DNA of 64,000 nucleotides from Kaiparowitsia implicata GSE-PSE-MK54-09C (GTDB lineage Bacteria > Cyanobacteriota > Cyanobacteriia > Elainellales > Elainellaceae). The stretch spans positions 57,889 to 121,888 of the forward strand of contig JAHHHI010000069.1 of assembly GCA_019359435.1 (NCBI GenBank). The letters are read 5' to 3'. The translations under genes were made by a program, and so were the position numbers. Of the stretch, positions 28,015 to 38,193 are shown one piece after another (position 1 is the stretch's first letter; each line of letters begins with the position of its first letter). Below the pieces are notes generated by a model, which was not told where the DNA came from, made no database searches, and saw nothing but the letters and a program-made list of their open reading frames with translations.

Positions 28015-29104
28015 TGAGCCCGAGGCCACACTGCGCCTGCTGCCGCATCAGGTGATCCACCAGCACTAGCGCCACCATCGCCTCCACCATGGGCACAGCG
28101 CGAGGCAACACACAGGGGTCGTGGCGACCTTTGGCCGCTAGCACGGTTTCTGCACCGGCAGTCGTCACCGTGTTTTGCGCCTTGCGGATGGTGGCTGTGG
28201 GTTTAAACGCAATGCGAATCAGAATATCTTCCCCATTGGAAATGCCGCCCTGCACCCCGCCCGAGCGATTGGTGCGAGTTCGCACCCCCCCCTGCTCATC
28301 CACATAAAACTCGTCATTGTGCTCACTTCCCGGCATCAGCGTGCCCGCAAAGCCTGAGCCAATCTCGAAGCCCTTGGTAGCAGGTAATGACATCACCGCC
28401 TTTGCCAAATCCGCTTCTAGCTTGTCAAACACAGGCTCGCCCAAGCCTTTGGGAATGCCACGCGCCACGCATTCCACAACTCCCCCAAGGGAATCGCCCT
28501 GGTCGCGATACTGCTCAATCAAGTCCACCATGCGCTCAGCGGCTTCGGCATCAGGGCAGCGCACGATGTTGCTTTCTACCTCTGCCAGCGTGATGGTACT
28601 GGGGTCGACGACGGCCTCCAAATCCTTGATGCGTTTGACATAGCTGACGATTTCAACCCCAGCAATCTGGCGCAGAATTTTTTTGGCGATCGCCCCTGCT
28701 GCAACCCGCCCAATGGTTTCTCGCGCAGACGATCGCCCACCCCCCTGCCAGTTCCGAATCCCATACTTGGCGTCGTAGGTGGCATCGGCATGAGACGGAC
28801 GATAGGCGATCGCCATGTCGTCATAGTCGTGCGATCGCGCATCTTTATTTCGCACCAAAATTGCAATCGGCGTCCCCAGAGTTTTGCCCTCAAAGACTCC
28901 CGACAAAATCTCGCACTGATCCGCCTCTTTTCTAGGCGTCGTGATTTTGCTTTGCCCCGGTCGCCGCCGATCCAGCTCTAGCTGAATCTCGTCTGCTGAT
29001 AGAGCAAGCTGGGGTGGGCAGCCATCCACCACCACCCCTACCCCACCCCCGTGAGATTCACCAAAGGTTGTAATTCGAAATGCATGTCCAAACGTGCTGC
29101 CCAT
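27986..29104 (-). CDS. aroC: Chorismate synthase
   Basis: 372 residues with the three family signatures: [20 protein letters not shown] at the N-terminus, [20 protein letters not shown] at about 125-145, and [18 protein letters not shown] later. It converts EPSP to chorismate using reduced FMN, the last step of the shikimate pathway. Its 3' end overlaps the PAP/fibrillin-like gene. Length and N-terminus are normal. Confidence 0.98.
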   Translation of the reverse strand: MGSTFGHAFRITTFGESHGGGVGVVVDGCPPQLALSADEIQLELDRRRPGQSKITTPRKEADQCEILSGVFEGKTLGTPIAILVRNKDARSHDYDDMAIAYRPSHADATYDAKYGIRNWQGGGRSSARETIGRVAAGAIAKKILRQIAGVEIVSYVKRIKDLEAVVDPSTITLAEVESNIVRCPDAEAAERMVDLIEQYRDQGDSLGGVVECVARGIPKGLGEPVFDKLEADLAKAVMSLPATKGFEIGSGFAGTLMPGSEHNDEFYVDEQGGVRTRTNRSGGVQGGISNGEDILIRIAFKPTATIRKAQNTVTTAGAETVLAAKGRHDPCVLPRAVPMVEAMVALVLVDHLMRQQAQCGLGLNVDLDSIRD

Positions 29105-29142
29105 GCGGGTTTAAATCCTAACCCCTACACAGGAAGCTTAGC

Positions 29143-29652
29143 TTAAAATTGTCGCCCATAGCTGTCAGGGACATAGTCTACATTGGGCTGAAGCGGCCCC
29201 TCATACTCGTTACCTCGCCCCATCAGTTCTGGCAGCGGATCGCTACCGGGCAGCACCTTAGATTCCGTCGTGGCAATATAGCCGACGTAAAATGCGCCAG
29301 CCTCCATGTTTAGGGCGCTGGCGGTTACATCACCTTCCAACCGGGCGGTGCTCTTCAGGGTGAGCTGACCTTCTGCATGAATTTTGGCCTTGACCACGCC
29401 GTGGATAATGATGTTGTGACCGCGCAGTTCTGGCCCTTCTACCAGACCGCTCTGAGCAATCACCACATCGTTGCTCACATGCACCCCCCCATGCACAATG
29501 CCATCAACCTGAAGGTTGCCATCGACATGCATGGTGCCCTGAAGCTCAGTTGTCGCGCTAATGTAGGTCGCGGTTACTTTGGGGGCTACTGGACTTTGGG
29601 ATTGAGAATACGATTGCTGAGGCTTTTGCTTGCGTCGAGAAAAGTTAAACAT
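29143..29652 (-). CDS. Bactofilin-family polymer-forming protein
   Basis: 169 residues with a disordered N-terminus (FSRRKQKPQQSYSQSQS), a central bactofilin beta-helix of regular short strands (LQGTMHVDGNLQVDGIVHGG, then IIHGVVKAKIHAEGQLTLKS) and a flexible C-terminal tail. Bactofilins polymerise without nucleotide into cytoskeletal filaments that place envelope enzymes. It lies 38 bases after aroC on the same strand. Confidence 0.88.
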   Translation of the reverse strand: MFNFSRRKQKPQQSYSQSQSPVAPKVTATYISATTELQGTMHVDGNLQVDGIVHGGVHVSNDVVIAQSGLVEGPELRGHNIIIHGVVKAKIHAEGQLTLKSTARLEGDVTASALNMEAGAFYVGYIATTESKVLPGSDPLPELMGRGNEYEGPLQPNVDYVPDSYGRQF

Positions 29653-29842
29653 GGGCTGAAAGATCCTCCAAAAAAGACCGGATGGTTAGCGTGATGACCA
29701 AGACCCGTGCATGAACCTCACCCTAATGTTTGACATGAAACACAGCGTACTCAAAATAGTGCCATGAATTCAATTTCTCTGGCGATCGCAATTCCACCCC
29801 ACACTCAGGGAATTCGCCAAGCGATCTCCAAAAAAAGCAGGC

Positions 29843-29872
29843 AAAAAGAAAGCACCCTCCAACGAGGGTGCT
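29843..29872 (-). terminator. psbA terminator
   Basis: On the minus strand, AGCACCCTC pairs with GAGGGTGCT (29872-29851) around a four-base loop and is followed by TTTCTTTTT. It begins 26 bases after the psbA stop. Confidence 0.85.
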
Positions 29873-29897
29873 AAGCCTAGCTAAAGTTAATTCGCGC

Positions 29898-30980
29898 TTA
29901 TCCGTGGATAGAAGGAGCTGTAAGCGCTACAGGTGTAGGCTCCCCAGCAGCCAAATCCAAGGGGAAGTTGTGAGCATTACGCTCGTGCATCACTTCCATA
30001 CCCAGGTTGGCACGGTTGAGCACATCAGCCCAGGTGCTAATCACGCGACCCTGGCTATCCAATACCGACTGGTTGAAGTTAAACCCGTTCAGGTTGAACG
30101 CCATCGTGCTGATACCCAGCGCGGTGAGCCAAATGCCCACCACTGGCCACGCACCCAACAAGAAGTGCAGTGCACGGGAGTTGTTGAAGCTGGCATATTG
30201 GAAGATCAACCGACCGAAGTAGCCGTGGGCCGCAACGATGTTGTAGGTCTCTTCTTCTTGACCGAACTTATAGCCATAGTTCAGAGATTCAGTCTCGGTC
30301 GTCTCACGCACCAAGCTCGATGTCACCAACGAACCATGCATGGCGGAGAACAGTGAACCACCGAATACACCAGCCACTCCCAACATGTGGAAGGGGTGCA
30401 TCAGAATATTGTGCTCAGCCTGGAACACGAACATGAAGTTGAACGTACCCGAGATGCCCAAAGGCATGCCGTCAGAGAAGGAACCCTGACCGATGGGGTA
30501 GATCAAAAACACAGAGGTGGCAGCAGCCAAAGGAGCGCTGTATGCCACGCAGATCCAGGGACGCATCCCCAGACGGTAGCTGAGTTCCCACTGACGACCC
30601 ATGTAGGCAAAGATGCCAATCAGGAAGTGGAATACCACCAATTGGTAAGGCCCCCCGTTGTATAGCCACTCATCCAGAGAAGCAGCTTCCCAGATGGGGT
30701 AGAGGTGCAAACCAATGGCGTTAGAAGACGGCACAACTGCACCAGTGATGATGTTGTTGCCATACATCAGTGAACCGGCTACGGGCTCACGGATGCCGTC
30801 AATGTCCACCGGAGGAGCTGCCACGAAGGCAATGATGAAGCAGATGGTTGCAGTTAGCAAACAAGGAATCATCAAGACACCAAACCAGCCCACGTATAGG
30901 CGGTTGTTGGTGCTGGTGACCCAGTTGCAAAACTGCTCCCATGTACTGGCGCGACCGCGCCCTTGAATGGTAGTAGTCAT
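29898..30980 (-). CDS. psbA: Photosystem II D1 protein
   Basis: 360 residues, a standard D1. The Mn-cluster and cofactor ligands are where expected: Asp170, Glu189, His190, His198, His215, with NVE-type C-terminus NFPLDLA followed by the cleavable [16 protein letters not shown], so processing after Ala344 is expected. Residue 130 is Gln, as in low-light (D1:1-type) forms, and residues 80, 158 and 286 are Gly, Phe and Thr, unlike the micro-oxic D1' variant. It has its own promoter and terminator. Confidence 0.99.
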   Translation of the reverse strand: MTTTIQGRGRASTWEQFCNWVTSTNNRLYVGWFGVLMIPCLLTATICFIIAFVAAPPVDIDGIREPVAGSLMYGNNIITGAVVPSSNAIGLHLYPIWEAASLDEWLYNGGPYQLVVFHFLIGIFAYMGRQWELSYRLGMRPWICVAYSAPLAAATSVFLIYPIGQGSFSDGMPLGISGTFNFMFVFQAEHNILMHPFHMLGVAGVFGGSLFSAMHGSLVTSSLVRETTETESLNYGYKFGQEEETYNIVAAHGYFGRLIFQYASFNNSRALHFLLGAWPVVGIWLTALGISTMAFNLNGFNFNQSVLDSQGRVISTWADVLNRANLGMEVMHERNAHNFPLDLAAGEPTPVALTAPSIHG

Positions 30981-31044
30981 AGTAATAAATGCGAGTTACA
31001 AATGAGAGAATGATACGAACAGTTAATACTCTGTCCGCTCTTGC

Positions 31045-31074
31045 ATAGTAATGACATTCCCCGACAGTCCACAA
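31045..31074 (-). promoter_or_regulatory. Candidate psbA promoter
   Basis: On the minus strand, TTGTGG (31074-31069) and TACTAT (31050-31045) are separated by 18 bases and lie about 65 bases before the psbA ATG, giving a leader of some 55 bases, as usual for psbA. Confidence 0.5.
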
Positions 31075-31343
31075 TCTTTGTTTAAGAATTTTTGTTAAAA
31101 ACGGCTTGAAATTTGCCTCAAACCAACAACTGCCAAACCGCAAATGTAAGTTTTTTAAGCCCTTCGCTCTTCAACTTTCTTTACATTAATAGTGAGCTTC
31201 TTTAGCTCGAATTGTTGCTGCATGTAAATATTGGTTAATGCGGCGATCGCCCTCTCGTTCCTAAAAGTTTTGACCATCTGCGTCATCTCTCTTGAGTTCA
31301 GATTTGGCGCTTTGGGCGGGGACGGTTTTTAGGCGGGGATGGT

Positions 31344-33635
31344 TCAATGAATGGTCATCAACAGGTCAGAGGCATCTGTGGCATCTGGCAGCGATCGCAC
31401 TTGGCCGATTCTACGGGCTAGAGAAAACCCGGCGTGTTTGAGAGCCTGAAGACAGGCATCTGCCTGAGTTTGGGGAACAGATGCGAGCAGCCCGCCCGAG
31501 GTTTGTGGATCGACCAGCAAGGGGTAGAGATGGTGATGGCTGACGGATGCTGGTGTGACGATTGAGCTGACAGCGGTGGCATTGCTAGGGTGAATCGAGC
31601 TGAGAAGACCGCGATGGATGGTTTCAGACGCGCCCTCGAGAACGGGAATCGCATCTAGGCTCACCTCTGCCGCTAGATGGGAGGCCCGCAGTAGTTCTGC
31701 CAGATGCCCCAGCAGCCCAAATCCGGTGACATCGGTGCAGGCGGTTGCGCCATACTGCTGGAAAATTGGAACGGCAGCCTGGTTGGAGTGCAGCATTGAG
31801 GCGATCGCCCCTTCGATCCAGCGGCCTTTGGCTTGATGCTGCATATCGGCGGCAAACAGCGTGCCCGTGCCCAGAGGCTTCGTCAGAATCAGCACATCTT
31901 CCGGCTGCATGCCGCCTTTGTGCCACAGGCGATCGCCCGCTGCCAACCCGTTGCAGGTGAGTCCCAGCGCCAGGTCAGCTCCTTCGACGGTATGCCCCCC
32001 CATTAGTGTGGCCCCTGCGGTCTGTAGCACCTGGCAAACGCCCAACAGCAGCATAACTAGGGTTTCTTCTAGCTTGGCCGCCGGAGCATAGGGTAGCGTG
32101 GCGATCGCCAATGCGCTTTGGGGCGCGGCCCCCATGGCAAATAGGTCATTCAGGCAGTGATGCGCCACGATCTGCCCAAACACATAGGGATCATCCACCA
32201 GAGCCCGAAAGTAGTCCACCGTTTGCACGAGCACCCGCCCGGGTGGCACCTGCACCACTGCGGCATCATCCGGGGCATCGAGCCCTATGAGCACATCGGG
32301 ATGCGCTAGGTCGGGAAATGCCGTCCGCACTCGGGTGAGCGATCGCCCCAGCACATCGCCTCCTACTTTTGAGCCACAGCCCGCGCAGTGCATGGGGAGA
32401 GCCGCGTCTGCAATCTCCCCTGCTCTGCGGTGGGATGCAGGGGGAGTACTCGTGGCAGGCATCATCGGTGCCAGGTCGGCAAACTGATTCATGAAGACCC
32501 AGTCGATGCGGTCTTTCCAGCGCCAGAGCCAGCCCGTAGGGCCGAGACACAAGACCCCCCGTGAGGCCACGGCCGTTTCGTTGCCTAGGCCGACTAAAAT
32601 CAAAAACTGGCGTTGGGGTACGAAGGGCTGAAGCGGCTGGTGGAGGAGCGATCGCCGCAAATTTTGCTCTAGCGGCTGACCCTGGCGCACGGCGAACACT
32701 CCCGCCTTGGGGCGGGGATGGTTCCGCATTGTGGCGACATCCCCAGCGGCAAACACTTGGGGATGCGAGGTGGATTGCAGGCAGTCGTTCACTTGCACAA
32801 AGCCACGCTCGTCGGTGGCGAGGCCCGACTGGTATAGCCACGTCGTGGCCGAGGCCTGCGTCACCCAAAAGACGTGATCACAGTCTAGGCACAGTTCCGA
32901 CTCGCACTGCACCCAATCGGCCCCCACCTCACTCACGCGTTCGCCCAAGTGCAGGCGAATGCCGCGCTCGGTCATTAACCGCTGCATCTTGCGCCGCATG
33001 CCGCTGCTGCGCTCGGGCAAAATCTCTGCCCCGCTGTGGATGAGGTGCAGCTCTAAGCCTTGAGACGATACCTGCGCTGCCGCCAGAACACGCTGCAATC
33101 GCGCCTGCACGGCCAGCGCCAATTCCACGCCGCCTGCACCGCCCCCCACCACCACCAGCCGCAAGGACTGATGAGGCCGCTGCTGCACCTGCTCGATTAG
33201 GGCATCCCACCGCTGCAAAAATTGCGAAATCGGCTTGACGGGAATGGCGTAGTCTTTCGCCCCAGGGACGGTTGAGACTGCTGGGGTGCTGCCCAAATCT
33301 AGAGAAAGCCGGTCAAAGGCGATCGCCGGATGCGCTGCACAGAGCACCCGATTGTGAGCCAGATCTAGCCCGATCGCCCGATCGTGAATGAGCCGCGCCC
33401 CAGCGAATTTTGCCAAGGGTTGCAGGTCAATGTGGCATTCGTCAAAGCCGTAGAGCCCTGCTACATAGCCCGGCAGCATCCCGGAATAGGGCGTGTGCAT
33501 GACATCGGTAATCAACGTCAGTTGCGCAGACACAATGGGCTGCATGGCAAATCGCCGCAGGGCGATCGCATGACTATGTCCGCCCCCAATCAACACGAGA
33601 TCCTGAGTGATGGGGGTTGAGGGAGATCCCATCAT
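31344..33635 (-). CDS. selD: FAD oxidoreductase-SelD fusion
   Basis: 763 residues. The N-terminal half (about 1-385) is an NDH-2-like pyridine nucleotide-disulfide oxidoreductase with two Rossmann motifs (LVLIGGGHSHAIALRRFA and RLVVVGGGAGGVELALAVQA) and FAAGDVATM. The C-terminal half (about 415-760) is selenophosphate synthetase/AIR-synthase-like: HCAGCGSKVGGDVLGRS carries equivalents of E. coli SelD Cys17 and Lys20 (Cys19 is Ser), then LIGLDAPDDAAVVQV and GGHTVEGADLALGLT. This fusion is known in cyanobacteria. It should make selenophosphate for tRNA seleno-modification; the redox half may supply reduced selenium. Confidence 0.92.
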   Translation of the reverse strand: MMGSPSTPITQDLVLIGGGHSHAIALRRFAMQPIVSAQLTLITDVMHTPYSGMLPGYVAGLYGFDECHIDLQPLAKFAGARLIHDRAIGLDLAHNRVLCAAHPAIAFDRLSLDLGSTPAVSTVPGAKDYAIPVKPISQFLQRWDALIEQVQQRPHQSLRLVVVGGGAGGVELALAVQARLQRVLAAAQVSSQGLELHLIHSGAEILPERSSGMRRKMQRLMTERGIRLHLGERVSEVGADWVQCESELCLDCDHVFWVTQASATTWLYQSGLATDERGFVQVNDCLQSTSHPQVFAAGDVATMRNHPRPKAGVFAVRQGQPLEQNLRRSLLHQPLQPFVPQRQFLILVGLGNETAVASRGVLCLGPTGWLWRWKDRIDWVFMNQFADLAPMMPATSTPPASHRRAGEIADAALPMHCAGCGSKVGGDVLGRSLTRVRTAFPDLAHPDVLIGLDAPDDAAVVQVPPGRVLVQTVDYFRALVDDPYVFGQIVAHHCLNDLFAMGAAPQSALAIATLPYAPAAKLEETLVMLLLGVCQVLQTAGATLMGGHTVEGADLALGLTCNGLAAGDRLWHKGGMQPEDVLILTKPLGTGTLFAADMQHQAKGRWIEGAIASMLHSNQAAVPIFQQYGATACTDVTGFGLLGHLAELLRASHLAAEVSLDAIPVLEGASETIHRGLLSSIHPSNATAVSSIVTPASVSHHHLYPLLVDPQTSGGLLASVPQTQADACLQALKHAGFSLARRIGQVRSLPDATDASDLLMTIH

Positions 33636-33669
33636 GGCTGGTGCTGGGCGTCGGCAGTCCGTAGGTGTG

Positions 33670-34992
33670 TCATGAGCGGCTAAGGTTAGTTAAATCGGCG
33701 ATCGCCTTGGGTACGCCATCCGTCAGCACATTATGCCCTTGGGCGGTCACGAGCACATCGTCTTCAATGCGAATGCCGATACCCCGCCAGCGTTCGGGCA
33801 CCTCTGGTTGACCCTCGACGGGCTTGATATCGGGCTTGATGTAAATGCCGGGTTCCACCGTGGTCACTTGCCCCGGTTCTAAGGTGTGGGCCGTCTCTCC
33901 ATGCTGGTATACGCCCACGTCATGCACATCTAGCCCTAGCCAATGCCCGGTGCGGTGCATGTAGAAGGGTTTATATTTCTCGTCTTTGATAATGTCCTGT
34001 TTGTCGCCTACCAGCAGCCCCAGATCCAGTAACCCGTCTACAATCACCTCCACTGCTGTGTCGTGAATCTGACTATAGGGGTTGCCGGGGTGAACTTGGG
34101 CGATCGCCCTCAGTTGGGCTTCTAGCACAATTTCGTAGAGGGCCTGCTGCTCGGGCGTAAAGCGGCCGCCAATCGGAAAGGTGCGGGTAATGTCAGAGTT
34201 GTAGTAGTGGTAGGCGCAGCCCGCGTCAATCAATAGCAGCTCTTGGGCCTGCATCTGCCGAGTATTTTCGGTGTAGTGCAAGATGCAGGCGTTTTCTCCT
34301 GAGGCCACGATAGACGGATAGGCAGGCCCTACTGCCCCATTGAGCCGAAAGGTATGTTCAATTTCGGCCTGCACTTGATACTCATACACGCCCGGTTTGG
34401 CAAACTGCATGGCGCGCACATGGGCTTCGACGGCAATATTCGCCGCCCGCCGCATCTGATCCAGCTCTGCTGCACTTTTGAGCTGGCGCATGGCATGGAG
34501 TAGCGGAGCCGGATCGGCGATCGCCGTAGGCCCGGTGCCCCGTTTTGGATAGGTGCGCATCAGCCGTTGCCACATCCCCAGTAGTTTGTCGTTAAAGCGG
34601 CGATCGCGCCCCAGTCGATACAGGATGCGATCGCCCCCTACTAAATACTGCGGCAGCTTTTCGCCGAGTTCATCAATGGAATAGGCCTCGTCCGCGCCAA
34701 ATTTCTCCTTCGCCGCCTCTAGGCCCACCCGATAGCCGGTCCAGGTTTCCTTGTCAGGGTCTTTGGGCTGCACAAACAGCACAAACCGGTGGTCTTCATG
34801 GTGTGGCGAGAGAACGGCCACGGCTTCCGCTTCGTCAAACCCCGTCAGGTAATAGAAGTCGCTATCTTGCCGAAAGTTATATTCCACATCGTTGTGCATC
34901 ACCGCCATCGGCGCACTGCAAAATACCGCCGTGCCTTTGCCCATCTGGGCCATCAACTGCTCACGACGCTGGGCAAATTCCGTTTGCTGCAT
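33670..34992 (-). CDS. pepP: Xaa-Pro aminopeptidase
   Basis: 440 residues with an N-terminal creatinase-like domain (FCSAPMAVMHNDVEYNFRQD, DSDFYYLTGFDEAEAV) and a C-terminal pita-bread M24B domain. Metal ligands are visible: Asp in LLIDAGCAYHYYNSDITRTF, His in HRTGHWLGLDVHDVGVY, Glu in VTTVEPGIYI and in IRIEDDVLVT. It removes N-terminal residues ahead of proline. The selD fusion lies 34 bases downstream on the same strand. Confidence 0.95.
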   Translation of the reverse strand: MQQTEFAQRREQLMAQMGKGTAVFCSAPMAVMHNDVEYNFRQDSDFYYLTGFDEAEAVAVLSPHHEDHRFVLFVQPKDPDKETWTGYRVGLEAAKEKFGADEAYSIDELGEKLPQYLVGGDRILYRLGRDRRFNDKLLGMWQRLMRTYPKRGTGPTAIADPAPLLHAMRQLKSAAELDQMRRAANIAVEAHVRAMQFAKPGVYEYQVQAEIEHTFRLNGAVGPAYPSIVASGENACILHYTENTRQMQAQELLLIDAGCAYHYYNSDITRTFPIGGRFTPEQQALYEIVLEAQLRAIAQVHPGNPYSQIHDTAVEVIVDGLLDLGLLVGDKQDIIKDEKYKPFYMHRTGHWLGLDVHDVGVYQHGETAHTLEPGQVTTVEPGIYIKPDIKPVEGQPEVPERWRGIGIRIEDDVLVTAQGHNVLTDGVPKAIADLTNLSRS

Positions 34993-35106
34993 GAAAGGAT
35001 TGGGGTTTGAGGATTAGGTAAAACGCGCTAGCGTTGCTGTAACCCTGTGGGCGTGCAGGGTTGCCTAGCAAATACTCTAGCGTGTTCCGTCAATCCTTGG
35101 TTAACC

Positions 35107-35200
35107 GAGTTCGAGATAAGCTCAAACCCTCAACGTGCCGGTACATTGAGGGTTTTGGGGCACCGCGCGCGGTGCCCCAAAACCCTATCAACTCGAACTG
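35107..35200. repeat. Tripartite palindromic element B
   Basis: Outer arms AGTTCGAG (35108-35115) and CTCGAACT (35192-35199) enclose an imperfect hairpin (35127-35152, stem CCCTCAA/TTGAGGG) and a perfect 36-base palindrome (35150-35185) whose arm GGGTTTTGGGGCACCGCG is also in element A. It starts about eight bases after the stop of the MBL gene. Confidence 0.85.
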
Positions 35201-35208
35201 ACGTTTGG

Positions 35209-35964
35209 TTAGCTATAGCTCATCACCTCAATCCGCATGCCGTCGGCTGGCAAGCTAGAGCGGCTGAGGGAGAGCGTGTCTCCTCGGCGCTGCACTGAGG
35301 TGCCCGACATAACCGTCAGAAAGTCATCCAACGGTTGAATATCGCAGGCGCTAGAGTCAGCAGCCCCCGTGCGGAACTGCGTGGGAATGACCAGCCGTGG
35401 GTTGAGGGTCTGGATGGTTTGTCGCGCTTCATCAGGCGTATAGACTTTGGGGCCGCCGCCAACAGGCACCAACAGCACATCCGGCCGACCAATCAAAATT
35501 TGCTGCTCTGTGCCAATGGGTGAGGCCGCACCGCCCATGTGAGCAATGGTCAGGCCGCCCATGGTCCACCGCCACACCACGTTAACGCCAAAGCGGCGAC
35601 CGCCCACGCGATCGTGGTCCGTGCGAATGCCCTGAACATTCAGTCCGCTGATATCGTAAGCGCCCGGCTGCGCCAGTAAACGGGGATTGCCCGGTAGCCC
35701 ATCGATTGCGCCCTCATCCAGCAGACGGCTGCTGATCATCACCACATCTGCAGCCACGTTGGGACGACGGTAGCCAGCCGTGCAGCCAGCAGGGCGAAAT
35801 GGATTCACCAAAATACGACGGCCATCGCCAGAAAACAAAAAGCAGGAATGCCCTAAATACTGAATCGAGACGGCTGTTTGCGCCACAGTGGGCGGAGCCA
35901 ACACACTCGTGGCGATCGCCGTTGCAGCCGTGGCTCCGGCATAGATAAAATGTCGTCGCTTCAT
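35209..35964 (-). CDS. Exported MBL-fold (UlaG-like) hydrolase
   Basis: About 251 residues from the ATG at 35964, chosen because GGAGGAG precedes it; an ORF start at 36114 adds 50 residues unlike the family. The N-terminus MKRRHFIYAGATAATAIATS and APPTVAQ look like an export signal with AXA-type cleavage, though only one Arg pair is present rather than a full Tat motif. The body (VSIQYLGHSCFLFSGDGRRI, LVNPFRP, GGLTIAHMGGA, RLVIPTQFR) is an UlaG-like metallo-beta-lactamase fold with some usual His ligands replaced. Its substrate is unknown. Confidence 0.75.
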   Translation of the reverse strand: MKRRHFIYAGATAATAIATSVLAPPTVAQTAVSIQYLGHSCFLFSGDGRRILVNPFRPAGCTAGYRRPNVAADVVMISSRLLDEGAIDGLPGNPRLLAQPGAYDISGLNVQGIRTDHDRVGGRRFGVNVVWRWTMGGLTIAHMGGAASPIGTEQQILIGRPDVLLVPVGGGPKVYTPDEARQTIQTLNPRLVIPTQFRTGAADSSACDIQPLDDFLTVMSGTSVQRRGDTLSLSRSSLPADGMRIEVMSYS

Positions 35965-36146
35965 GAACTCCTCCACACAGGGGCTTTGGGACAGGCCCCG
36001 GGTACACACAGTCATCGCATTGCCCAACCGAATCGGCTGACGCATCGTGACCCTTGCCAGATGGGCGATCGCCCGTCCTGACAGGGTCTTTTTCTGAGTC
36101 TCAATCTGGCTCAAGCCAACCTACCGTTAGCTTACAGCGATTTGGG

Positions 36147-36767
36147 CTACACCTGGGCTGTTGCAGGCTCTGACAACGCCGTGGCTGATAGTAAAAAGTT
36201 TCGCAACAGCGGCTTGCCCAACGCCGTCAGAATGCTCTCTGGATGAAACTGGACGCCCTGCAGGTGGGGAAAGTTCCGATGGCGCACACCCATGATTGTG
36301 CCATCCTCCACCCAGGCCGTAATTTCTAAACAGTCGGGACAGGTGGCGCGGTCAACCACGAGGCTGTGGTAGCGGGTCGCCAGCATCGGGTTCGCCAGCC
36401 CAGCAAACACGCCAACGCCGCTGTGGTAAATCTCAGAGGTTTTGCCATGCATTAACGCTGCCGCCGCGACCACGTGCCCGCCAAACACTTGCCCAATGCC
36501 CTGATGCCCGAGGCACACCCCCAGCAGAGGCACCGTTGGCCCCAGATCGCGAATCACGGTCGTAGAAATGCCTGCATCCTCGGGTCGACCGGGGCCGGGC
36601 GAAATGACAATGGCCCGGGGCTGAAGCTGGCGAATCTGGTCTAAAGAGATCTGGTCATTGCGGTATACACGAATGTCGTCTGCAATGGAAAATTCTGAGG
36701 CCAGCTCGCCAAGGTACTGCACCAAGTTATAGGTGAAGCTGTCGTAGTTGTCGATAACGAGAATCAT
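36147..36767 (-). CDS. trpG: Glutamine amidotransferase, anthranilate/aminodeoxychorismate synthase component II
   Basis: 206 residues of class I glutamine amidotransferase: [20 protein letters not shown], the oxyanion strand [13 protein letters not shown], the catalytic Cys in [13 protein letters not shown] and the His-x-Glu in [10 protein letters not shown]. It releases ammonia from glutamine for anthranilate (TrpG) or aminodeoxychorismate (PabA) synthesis; many cyanobacteria use one subunit for both. No component I gene is adjacent. Confidence 0.9.
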   Translation of the reverse strand: MILVIDNYDSFTYNLVQYLGELASEFSIADDIRVYRNDQISLDQIRQLQPRAIVISPGPGRPEDAGISTTVIRDLGPTVPLLGVCLGHQGIGQVFGGHVVAAAALMHGKTSEIYHSGVGVFAGLANPMLATRYHSLVVDRATCPDCLEITAWVEDGTIMGVRHRNFPHLQGVQFHPESILTALGKPLLRNFLLSATALSEPATAQV

Positions 36768-36861
36768 AAAAAGGAATAGTTCTAACGTCGGACTAGAGAA
36801 GGGCTCAGCCGTCTTTCCTGATCCTGACAGAGGACACGCAAGGGTGACAACTCACGGGCAA

Positions 36862-37338
36862 CTACGCGAGCCACAGCTGAATTTGAGCCAGCAGCGGCGG
36901 CAGCAGCAGTGACCCCGCCACTAGCAGGGCCGCAAATGCAGCTACCAGCACTGCGCCAGCTGCACAGTCTTTTGCGGTTTTTGCCAATTCATGAAAGGTT
37001 TGCTTGACAGTCAGGTCTACGACAGACTCTAGCGCTGTGTTCAATAATTCCATCATCAGCACTGCGCCGATGGTTAGCCCGATCACCGCCATTTCTATCC
37101 GGCTAAGGTGAAGAAAGATGCTGAGGGCGATCGCCATCGACCCTACCAGCACATGAACCCGAAAATTACGCTGAGTGCGAAACGCATAGCTCAACCCAGC
37201 CCAGGCATATTTGAAGCTGACAAATAAGCTAGGGGCAACTTGCCAGGCTAGGTCACGATTCGGCTTAGCAAATGCCACAGATTTGGGCGGAGTATCGGTT
37301 GAAATGGGCTGGGGTGAAATGGGCTGAGGCATAGACAC
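36862..37338 (-). CDS. dgkA: Diacylglycerol kinase family protein
   Basis: 158 residues with three TM helices in the C-terminal two thirds. DgkA-type motifs: FKYAWAGLSYAFRTQRNFRV, then IGAVLMMELLNTALESVVDL and AKDCAAGAVLVAAFAALLVA. The family phosphorylates diacylglycerol or undecaprenol in the membrane; the undecaprenol-kinase role would fit the uppP gene elsewhere here. The N-terminal 30 residues are Pro/Ser-rich. It lies upstream of the trpG-like gene by 94 bases. Confidence 0.9.
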   Translation of the reverse strand: MSMPQPISPQPISTDTPPKSVAFAKPNRDLAWQVAPSLFVSFKYAWAGLSYAFRTQRNFRVHVLVGSMAIALSIFLHLSRIEMAVIGLTIGAVLMMELLNTALESVVDLTVKQTFHELAKTAKDCAAGAVLVAAFAALLVAGSLLLPPLLAQIQLWLA

Positions 37339-37596
37339 AACAGTGGGGTTGAGACGCCAGAACGATGATTAGGGCATGAGAATCAATCTCAGGAACATCC
37401 GCACTTGGGGGACGTATTTCGCCCTATCCTACAGCGGAATTGCGGTCAGCGCCATGGCCCATGAGAGTACCTAGCCCTAAAAACTTAAAAAACTGCACGG
37501 GACTGCTGTCTACTTCATACTTCACATCAGCGATGCCCGATCCGTGCAAACTGCCGGGCAATTCACAGCAAAATTCCAACAGGGCTTACTCATGGC

Positions 37597-38172
37597 TTAC
37601 TCATACTGAATGAATAAGCCCACCGTCTGCAGTAAGGCGTGTTGCTGCTGCAGCATACGGCTGAGGCTGGCTTCGTCTGGATGATCCCATCCCAGCAGGT
37701 GCAGCAGGCCGTGGGTCGCTAGCCATGCTAGCTCTGTCGCGGGATCGTGCGATCGCTCTGTGGCCTGCCGCTGCGCGGTTTCTACTGAGATAATAATGTC
37801 GCCTAGGCTTAGGGGAATTTCCTCAAGCGCTTCTGGAGGCAACGTGTGTAACGACTCTAGCGCCGCAAACGACAGCACATCGGTCGGCTGATCGCGCTGG
37901 CGATAGTCAGAATTGAGGGCGCGAATACCTGCATCATCTGTTAAACCGAGGCTGAGTTCGTATTGGTGAATCGGCGACAGAGTCGGCTGCAGGTAGCCCA
38001 GCCATTGCGTAAACCAAGACTCCCAAAGATCATCCGCTACGTCTGACAGGGGCAAGACCGACAGGGCAGACGCATCATCATCGCCTAAATCATCCAGCGC
38101 GGCGATTGGCGTGGCAATTTCGGCCGTCAGCCACCGCTGCACACTCACATCTACCGCGATAGAACGCAGCAT
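37597..38172 (-). CDS. ybeY: Endoribonuclease YbeY
   Basis: 191 residues with the zinc site [15 protein letters not shown] (HxxxHxxxxxH) and the upstream [19 protein letters not shown] block. YbeY takes part in 16S rRNA 3' maturation and ribosome quality control. It is longer than the E. coli protein because of an N-terminal part rich in Asp and Ala (about residues 20-50). The DUF3285 gene starts 21 bases upstream and dgkA follows at 258 bases. Confidence 0.94.
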   Translation of the reverse strand: MLRSIAVDVSVQRWLTAEIATPIAALDDLGDDDASALSVLPLSDVADDLWESWFTQWLGYLQPTLSPIHQYELSLGLTDDAGIRALNSDYRQRDQPTDVLSFAALESLHTLPPEALEEIPLSLGDIIISVETAQRQATERSHDPATELAWLATHGLLHLLGWDHPDEASLSRMLQQQHALLQTVGLFIQYE

Positions 38173-38193
38173 AGATCATCACCTCAGCGGGTT

